Assembly (NCBI GenBank): GCA_934435205.1
Contig: CAKSAK010000002.1
Coordinates: 1-64,000 of the forward strand
Reading direction: 5' to 3'
DNA: 64,000 nt
Source of the DNA: an uncultured Ruminococcus sp.
GTDB taxonomy: Bacteria; Bacillota; Clostridia; Oscillospirales; Ruminococcaceae
The position numbers were made by a program, and so were the translations under genes. The notes under the pieces are model-generated. The model saw only the letters and a program-made list of their open reading frames with translations, was not told the origin of the DNA and made no database searches. Of this stretch, positions 58,509 to 64,000 are shown in pieces (the stretch's first letter is position 1; each line of letters starts with the position of its first letter).

Positions 58509-60152
58509 TTAGTACATACCGCCCATTCCGCCTGCACCTGCTGCTGCGGCTGCCATAGCAGCGTCAGCCTGTGGGTCCTTCTTGTCTGCAACAAGGCTCT
58601 CAGTTGTAAGCACCATTGAAGCAACAGAAGCTGCGTTCTGGAGAGCTGAACGTGTAACCTTAGTAGGGTCAACGATACCTGCAGGTATCATGTCAACATA
58701 CTCAGAAGTGTAAGCGTTGAAGCCGTAGCCGACCTTTCTTGAACGGATTATCTTGTCTATGATAACGCTTCCCTCAAGACCTGCGTTCACTGCGATCTGT
58801 CTAACTGGTTCTTCAAGAGCCTTGTAAACGATCTGAGCGCCTGTCTTTTCGTCACCGCTGAGCTTGTCAACGAGCTTCTTTACTGCTGGCATAGCGTTGA
58901 TAAGAGCAGTTCCGCCGCCTGCTACGATACCCTCTTCAACAGCCGCCTTTGTAGCTGCCAGAGCGTCCTCAATTCTCAGCTTCTTCTCTTTCATTTCGAC
59001 CTCAGTTGCAGCGCCTACCTTAATAACAGCTACGCCGCCTGAAAGCTTAGCAAGTCTTTCCTGAAGCTTTTCTCTGTCGAAATCAGAAGTTGTGTTCTCG
59101 ATCTGTGACTTGATCTGACCAACTCTTGCCTTGATATCGTCGCTGTTGCCTGCACCGTCAACAATGATAGTGTTCTCTTTCTGAACGACTACCTGTCTTG
59201 CTCTGCCGAGCTGCTCCATAGTTGTTTCGCTGAGTTCAAGACCAAGCTCTGAAGAAATTACCTGACCGCCTGTAAGAATAGCAATATCCTGAAGCATTTC
59301 CTTTCTTCTGTCGCCAAAGCCAGGAGCCTTGACAGCTACGCAAGTGAATGTGCCTCTCAGCTTGTTTACGATAAGAGTTGAAAGAGCCTCGCCCTCAACA
59401 TCCTCAGCAATGATAAGAAGCTTCTTGCCTGCCTTTACGATCTGCTCGAGAAGTGGGAGAATTTCCTGAATGTTTGAGATCTTCTTGTCTGTGATAAGAA
59501 TGTAAGCGTCATCAAGAACGGCTTCCATTTTATCTGTATCTGTTACCATATAAGGTGCGATATATCCTCTGTCGAACTGCATACCTTCAACGACTTCGCT
59601 GTAAGTTTCAGCAGTCTTTGACTCCTCAAGAGTGATAACGCCGTCGGCAGTTACCTTTTCCATAGCCTCGGCGATAAGCTTACCGATGTTCTCATCAGCG
59701 GCAGAAACAGCACCTACTCTAGCTATCTCCTCAGAGCCTTCTATCTTCTTTGAGTTAGCGATGATAGTTTCAACAGCAGTATCTACAGCCTGATCCATAC
59801 CCTTCTTAAGTACCATTGGATTAGCGCCTGCTGCGATATTCTTCATACCCTCTCTGACAAGAGCCTGAGCAAGCAGTGTAGCTGTTGTTGTACCGTCACC
59901 GGCAGCGTCGTTAGTCTTAGTAGCAACTTCCTTTACAAGCTGAGCGCCCATGTTCTCGAATGGGTCGTCAAGCTCGATCTCCTTAGCGATTGTAACACCG
60001 TCGTTTGTGATAAGTGGAGCGCCGTATTTCTTATCGAGAACTACGTTTCTGCCTTTAGGTCCGAGTGTTATCTTAACTGTGTTTGCGAGCTTGTCGATAC
60101 CGCTCTGCAAAGCTTTTCTTGCGTCTTCGCCAAAAATTATATCCTTAGCCAT
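58509..60152 (-). CDS. groL: Chaperonin GroEL
   Basis: GroEL is the 60-kDa ring chaperonin that folds proteins with GroES. The 547 residues are full length and show the start AKDIIFGEDARKALQSGID, GPKGRNVV, the ATP site DGVTIAKEIELDDPFENMGAQLV, AAGDGTTTATVLA-like AAGDGTTTATLLAQAL, and the C-terminal GGMGGMY tail. It is second in the groES-groEL operon, 43 bases after groES, under CIRCE control. Confidence 0.98.
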   Translation of the reverse strand: MAKDIIFGEDARKALQSGIDKLANTVKITLGPKGRNVVLDKKYGAPLITNDGVTIAKEIELDDPFENMGAQLVKEVATKTNDAAGDGTTTATLLAQALVREGMKNIAAGANPMVLKKGMDQAVDTAVETIIANSKKIEGSEEIARVGAVSAADENIGKLIAEAMEKVTADGVITLEESKTAETYSEVVEGMQFDRGYIAPYMVTDTDKMEAVLDDAYILITDKKISNIQEILPLLEQIVKAGKKLLIIAEDVEGEALSTLIVNKLRGTFTCVAVKAPGFGDRRKEMLQDIAILTGGQVISSELGLELSETTMEQLGRARQVVVQKENTIIVDGAGNSDDIKARVGQIKSQIENTTSDFDREKLQERLAKLSGGVAVIKVGAATEVEMKEKKLRIEDALAATKAAVEEGIVAGGGTALINAMPAVKKLVDKLSGDEKTGAQIVYKALEEPVRQIAVNAGLEGSVIIDKIIRSRKVGYGFNAYTSEYVDMIPAGIVDPTKVTRSALQNAASVASMVLTTESLVADKKDPQADAAMAAAAAGAGGMGGMY

Positions 60153-60195
60153 TGTAAATTACCTCCGTTTATATACTATTTAAAATGCAGTGAGA

Positions 60196-60468
60196 TTAGT
60201 CAACAACTGCGAGAATGTCGTCCATTTTAACGATAATGAACTCTTCACCGTCCAGCTTAACATTAGTACCGCTGTACTTAGAGATAAGCACCTTGTCGCC
60301 CTTATTAACGCCCATAGTAACGTCCTTTTTACCAGGACCTACAGCTATTACCTCTGCGACCTCAGGCTTTTCCTTAGCTGAGCCTGTGAGAATGATACCG
60401 CTCTTTGTGGTTTCCTCAGCCTCTGTCATTTTAACTACAACTCTGTCCTGCAATGGTTTGATCGCCAT
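60196..60468 (-). CDS. groS: Co-chaperonin GroES
   Basis: GroES caps the GroEL ring. The 90-residue protein starts AIKPLQDRVVVKMTEAEETTKSGIILTGSAKEKP, the typical strand and mobile loop, and ends EEFIIVKMDDILAVV. Length and motifs are normal. GGAGGA precedes the ATG. A CIRCE element lies about 95 bp upstream. Confidence 0.98.
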   Translation of the reverse strand: MAIKPLQDRVVVKMTEAEETTKSGIILTGSAKEKPEVAEVIAVGPGKKDVTMGVNKGDKVLISKYSGTNVKLDGEEFIIVKMDDILAVVD

Positions 60469-60561
60469 GATAAGTTCCTCCTTTTATGATACCTTTTAAT
60501 ATGCTAAATTAAGATCCTTCGTGGTCGCACCTATGTTTTCAGCACTCTCACGATCCGATTG

Positions 60562-60588
60562 TTAGCACTCAATCTTTCTGAGTGCTAA
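60562..60588. promoter_or_regulatory. CIRCE operator of groESL
   Basis: TTAGCACTC-N9-GAGTGCTAA is a perfect match to the HrcA-binding element. It adjoins a minus-strand -10 TATAAT (60593-60588), so HrcA would block transcription except under heat stress. Confidence 0.95.
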
Positions 60589-60856
60589 TTATATTTTAGC
60601 ACCTTTTTCGCAAAATTCAAGTCATTTAAGGTCATTTATGTGATTTTTGTAGGGTTGCACAATATCTGCTAAGCTAAAAAATGGTTTCAAAAGCATATTG
60701 TACAATTTATTGTGGGGTATTGCTGGTCTGAAATCAGATTTTCGGGTGGGGATAAATGTATTCAATAGAGATATGCGTATCAACAGTATCCATAATTGTA
60801 GGGGATAGTTTGTATGGTTATCGAACCGTATTATCACCGTGGGTTTGTTTCTTCGA

Positions 60857-60880
60857 CGGGCGAACGGTGTTCGCCCCTAC
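60857..60880. repeat. Short palindromic element, CGAAC stem type
   Basis: CGGGCGAACGGTGTTCGCCC followed by CTAC. It lies in the long gap between groES and xylA. Confidence 0.7.
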
Positions 60881-61120
60881 GATTTTGTTGCCGTGAGTTT
60901 CAGCCTTTTTTATTCGATTTTCAAGTTACGTTCGGGGTGTGACATTTGGTATTATGTCCCAGGTTTTGCATACACAGAATATCACAATGCACGCCCACGT
61001 CCTGATACAAGTACTCTACAGCCTGTTCCAGAATCTCTCATCGTATTCACTAAGTCGCAGGGCTTGTACGTGCCCGCAAGTATCTAAGACGCTTTCTACT
61101 TATCCCGAAAAAGGGGCGAT

Positions 61121-61143
61121 TTGTTGCATAAAAAATGCAACAA
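61121..61143. repeat. Small inverted repeat in the groES-xylA gap
   Basis: TTGTTGCAT and ATGCAACAA pair around five A residues. It has no T run and no neighbouring gene. The rest of 60590-61330 holds one palindromic element (60857) and no convincing gene. Confidence 0.4.
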
Positions 61144-61331
61144 TTGCAGAAATGTTGCCAAATTAAAATATAAATCATTTGTTTGCACAAGTTTAGATGT
61201 CAGAATTTGTGCAGTTGTTACACAAAATTATTACAGAAATATTGATGAAAATACGAGAAAAAAAGTTGCGTCTATGCAGTTATCCCACAATTTTAATTTA
61301 TATCAATATATGCGATTTTAATAAAAAACAG

Positions 61332-61361
61332 TTGACAAACGGGGGCGGTTTGGTGTATTAT
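61332..61361 (+). promoter_or_regulatory. Promoter of xylA
   Basis: TTGACA (61332-61337), an 18-bp spacer and TATTAT (61356-61361) lie 59 bp before the start codon. Confidence 0.65.
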
Positions 61362-61368
61362 TATATTG

Positions 61369-61386
61369 TAATCGTTTAATCGTTAA
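61369..61386. promoter_or_regulatory. Candidate operator of xylA
   Basis: TAATCGTTTAATCGTTAA contains two ATCGTT copies with CG-centred, LacI-like half-sites. It covers the predicted transcription start, suited to repression. Confidence 0.45.
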
Positions 61387-61419
61387 GATCAAACAATAAT
61401 ATATTCGGAGGTCAAAATT

Positions 61420-62745
61420 ATGGCAGAGTATTTTAAGGATATTCCAAAGATCAAGTATGAGGGCGTTAATTCAACTAATCCCCTCTCTTTTAAGTATTAT
61501 AACCCAGATGAGGTTGTAATGGGCAAGACTATGAGAGAACAGCTCAAGTTCGCTCTTTCATGGTGGCACACAATGGGCGGCGACGGAACTGATATGTTCG
61601 GCTGCGGCACAACTGACAAGACCTGGGGCGAGAGCACACCTGAGGCAAGGGCTAAGAAGAAGGTAGACGTTGCTTTCGAGATAATGGACAAGCTTTCTAT
61701 CGACTATTTCTGCTTCCATGACCGTGACCTTTCTCCTGAGTACGGCGATCTTGGCACTACTAACGAAAAGCTTGCTGAGGTAGTTGACTACATAGCTGAG
61801 AAAATGGCTGCTGACCCTACTAAGAAGCTTCTCTGGGGTACTGCTAAGTGCTTCGATCACCCAAGATATATGCATGGTGCAGGAACATCACCTTCTGCTG
61901 ATGTTTTCGCTTATGCGGCTGCTCAGATCAAGAACGCTGTTGACGCTACTATCAAGCTTGGCGGTAAGGGCTACGTTTTCTGGGGCGGAAGAGAAGGCTA
62001 TGAGACTCTTCTGAACACAAACATGGGTCTGGAGCTTGACAACATGGCAAGACTTATGAAGCTGACTGTTGATTACGCTCGTTCAAAGGGCTACACAGGC
62101 GATTTCTACATTGAGCCAAAGCCAAAGGAGCCTACAAAGCATCAGTATGATTTCGATACAGCTACAGTTCTCGGTTTCCTGAGAAAATATGGTCTTGACA
62201 AGGACTTCAAAATGAACATCGAGGCTAACCACGCTACACTTGCTCAGCACACTTTCCAGCATGAGCTGAGAGTTGCAAGAGATAACGGTGTATTCGGTTC
62301 TATCGACGCTAACCAGGGCGACCCACTGCTCGGTTGGGATACAGACCAGTTCCCTACAAACGCTTATGACGCTACACTTTGTATGTACGAAGTTCTCAAG
62401 GCAGGCGGCTTCACAAACGGCGGTCTGAACTTTGACGCTAAGGCAAGAAGAGGCTCATACACAATGGAGGACATTTTCCTCAGCTACATTGCAGGTATGG
62501 ACACATTTGCACTTGGTCTTAAGGCAGCTGCAAAGATCATTGAGGACGGCAGACTTGACAAGTTCGTTGATGACAGATATGCAAGCTGGACAACAGGCAT
62601 TGGTGCAGACATCATTGCAGGCAAGGCTGACATGGAGAGCCTTGAGAAGTATGCAGTTGAGAAGGGCGAGGTTACAGACTCACTTTCAAGCGGCAGACAG
62701 GAATATCTGGAGAGCGTACTCAATCAGATCATGTTCAATCTTTAA
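61420..62745 (+). CDS. xylA: Xylose isomerase
   Basis: XylA converts D-xylose to D-xylulose. The 441 residues match the longer class II enzymes of clostridia. Visible are His100 and Asp103 in FCFHDRD (catalytic pair), VFWGGREGYE with a metal-binding Glu, FYIEPKPKEPTKHQYD, MNIEANHATLAQHTFQHEL with metal-binding residues, and GSIDANQGDPLLGWDTDQFP. GGAGG lies before the ATG. No xylulokinase gene is adjacent. Strongly biased codons suggest high expression. Confidence 0.97.
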   Translation: MAEYFKDIPKIKYEGVNSTNPLSFKYYNPDEVVMGKTMREQLKFALSWWHTMGGDGTDMFGCGTTDKTWGESTPEARAKKKVDVAFEIMDKLSIDYFCFHDRDLSPEYGDLGTTNEKLAEVVDYIAEKMAADPTKKLLWGTAKCFDHPRYMHGAGTSPSADVFAYAAAQIKNAVDATIKLGGKGYVFWGGREGYETLLNTNMGLELDNMARLMKLTVDYARSKGYTGDFYIEPKPKEPTKHQYDFDTATVLGFLRKYGLDKDFKMNIEANHATLAQHTFQHELRVARDNGVFGSIDANQGDPLLGWDTDQFPTNAYDATLCMYEVLKAGGFTNGGLNFDAKARRGSYTMEDIFLSYIAGMDTFALGLKAAAKIIEDGRLDKFVDDRYASWTTGIGADIIAGKADMESLEKYAVEKGEVTDSLSSGRQEYLESVLNQIMFNL

Positions 62746-62750
62746 GCAGG

Positions 62751-62894
62751 GGCGTGCCCCTGCACCCATATCCGCTGTCATTCGTGGCAGCGGATTTTTT
62801 TATCGCCGCCCATATCATTTTTTACGCTGTGACAAAATATGAAGGCGTGCCCCTGCACCCATATCCGCTATCATTCGTGGCAGCGGATTTTTTT
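62751..62894. repeat. Tandem 51-bp direct repeats, each with a terminator
   Basis: Units 62751-62801 and 62844-62894 differ at one base. Each begins GGCGTGCCCCTGCACCCATA and ends in a hairpin, ATCCGCTG/CAGCGGAT in the first (one base changed in the second), followed by seven T residues. The first works as the xylA terminator; the second is a duplicated backup 93 bp on. Confidence 0.85.
62768..62801 (+). terminator. Terminator of xylA
   Basis: ATCCGCTG and CAGCGGAT form an eight-bp stem around TCATTCGTGG, followed by TTTTT. Confidence 0.85.
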
Positions 62895-62897
62895 GTA

Positions 62898-62934
62898 CAA
62901 AAAAGAGCGGCTCTCAGCGAACCGCCCTCTTTGA
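62898..62934 (-). terminator. Terminator of the antiporter gene
   Basis: On the minus strand AAAGAGGGCGGTTC and AGAGCCGCTCTTTTTT form a stem with a T run, six bases after the stop codon. Confidence 0.75.
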
Positions 62935-62940
62935 TTATCA

Positions 62941-64000
62941 TTATTTCTCTTTTCTTGAGAGTTCCTGCAATTCCTGCTCGTACTGTGAGAAGCCCTCCAC
63001 AGACTTCATAAGCTCGTCCTCAACGTGCTCTTCATGATTATCCTTAAACACAAACTTCAGGAATACCGGTGTGATTATCGTTGTTGCAACCACCATGATG
63101 ATGATAGGTGCGAAAACCTCATCTCCCATAAGTCCAAGCTTCTGTCCTTTAGCCGCTACTATAAGTGCGACCTCACCTCTGGATATCATTCCCATTGCTA
63201 TCTGCAAGCTTTCCTGATTTGTATACTTACAAACCTTTGCGCCTAGTCCACAGCCTATTATCTTTGTGATTATTGCCACAACAAGGAGCAAAACTGTGAA
63301 CAGCACCATTTTGCCGCTCATGTTGATACCGTTCATTGTAAGACCGATGCTTGCAAAGAACACCGGTGAAAGGAACATATACGAAAGTGTTTCAAATCTG
63401 TTTGAGATATACTTTACGTCCTTTTCGCTTGAAATTGCAAGACCTGCAACAAATGCGCCTGTGATATCTGCAACGCCGAAAAGCTCTGCTACATACGCCA
63501 TGAGCAAGCAGAAAACGAAGGAAATTATAACGTGACGTCTAAGGTCTTTTTTATCTCTTTTTCTCCACTTTGTGAACACAACATGGTAAACGACTGTACA
63601 GCCGATAGCCACTGCAAAGAACGCTACTATCTTAATAAGAACTGTTGCAACGTGAACGCTTGTATCTGCAAGGCTTGTGATAAGGGTCAATGCGATGATA
63701 CCGAGGATATCGTCTATGATAGCCGCACCGAGAATGGCATTACCTGCTCTTGTAGAGAGCTTGCCAAGCTCTTTCAGAGTTTCTACTGTGATAGAAACTG
63801 ATGTTGCAGTAAGCACAACGCCTATGAAGAGGTGCTGCAGGAATGGTGAACAGGCGAGCTTATCGCCCTTGCCTACGCCCATTGCAGCGGCAAGTCCAAG
63901 TCCGCCGAACAGTGGTACGATAACGCCAAGAAGAGCGATTATGAATGACGCTTTACCAGTCTTTTTAAGCTCCTTAACGTCTGTTGTAAGTCCTGCGGTG
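62941..64000 (-). CDS. Cation:proton antiporter, CPA2 family (partial, 5' end beyond window)
   Basis: The frame is open to the right edge, so the start is outside the window. About 352 residues are visible: TTDVKELKKTGKASFIIALLGVIVP at the edge, then VVLTATSVSITVETLKELGKLSTRAGNAILGAAIIDDILGI, which holds the paired Asp motif of CPA2 exchangers. Eight or so hydrophobic segments follow, with FVAGLAISSEKDVKYI and GMISRGEVALIVAAKG. The C-terminus is a short charged tail without a TrkA-N domain, so it resembles KefB/NapA-type Na+/H+ antiporters rather than KefC. Internal ATG codons such as 63882 are not the start. Confidence 0.9.
   Translation of the reverse strand, partial: TAGLTTDVKELKKTGKASFIIALLGVIVPLFGGLGLAAAMGVGKGDKLACSPFLQHLFIGVVLTATSVSITVETLKELGKLSTRAGNAILGAAIIDDILGIIALTLITSLADTSVHVATVLIKIVAFFAVAIGCTVVYHVVFTKWRKRDKKDLRRHVIISFVFCLLMAYVAELFGVADITGAFVAGLAISSEKDVKYISNRFETLSYMFLSPVFFASIGLTMNGINMSGKMVLFTVLLLVVAIITKIIGCGLGAKVCKYTNQESLQIAMGMISRGEVALIVAAKGQKLGLMGDEVFAPIIIMVVATTIITPVFLKFVFKDNHEEHVEDELMKSVEGFSQYEQELQELSRKEK

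Noticed and set aside
63882..63884. ATG as start of the antiporter
   Set aside because: The frame continues upstream to the window edge with typical antiporter sequence, so the gene is truncated by the window.

Overview
The window looks like chromosomal DNA of an anaerobic, endospore-forming Firmicute of the Ruminococcus/Oscillospiraceae kind. The evidence is Spo0A, SpoIVB and SpoVAC, a GH130 mannooligosaccharide phosphorylase beside a sugar ABC importer, a clostridial xylose isomerase, an Fe-S fumarase subunit, CIRCE-controlled groESL, Ser/Thr/Ala-rich lipoproteins, and sigma-A promoters of the form TTGACA-17-TATAAT. The genus is an inference; no rRNA sequence is present.

Layout. 1-590: three tandem consensus promoters firing left out of the window, probably into an rRNA operon. 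589-7194 (minus): glmU, pth and mfd, a conserved Firmicute order, interrupted by a zinc-ribbon membrane protein with a divergent XRE regulator. 7420-8746: AraC regulator plus a degenerate integrase-like protein. 8946-16701: a carbohydrate island with a GH130 phosphorylase, an aminotransferase, two ABC permeases, a solute-binding lipoprotein and a LacI regulator, with LacI-type operators and a candidate small RNA. 16831-22781: a membrane protein, spoIVB-spo0A, a polyprenyl-phosphate sugar transferase and metF. 23220-28506: a MacAB-like exporter operon with two different adaptors. 28971-31831: small secreted protein, PRT-like protein, an ECF transporter S component behind a 23-codon remnant of pdxS, and an Rrf2 regulator. 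32036-36223: zapA, U32 protease family, dUTPase, amidohydrolase. 37067-42826: cheA-cheW-cheR-cheB-cheW operon ending in a fumarase alpha subunit. 43233-54428: alanine symporter, two bPH proteins, an ECF sigma factor with a membrane beta-propeller partner, MATE pump, cysteine-cluster protein, spoVAC and a lipoprotein. 54689-58127: response regulator, histidine kinase and HtrA protease. 58509-64000: groESL, xylA and a cation/proton antiporter cut by the right edge.

The most striking unexplained content is intergenic. Short palindromic elements with GTAGGGG/CCCG ends and interchangeable stems occur in many gaps, often as inverted pairs. A second family of roughly 300 bp occurs as four long copies and two fragments, ending in a 7-bp ATTCCTC tandem repeat. 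This heptamer repeat supplies the last residues and stop codon of two unrelated proteins (Mfd and the alanine symporter). Two orphan promoter-terminator units may encode small RNAs (about 15474-15593 minus and 54580-54665 plus).

All calls come from reading the sequence; no database search was run. Start codons were re-chosen where a Shine-Dalgarno sequence or promoter position argued for it.
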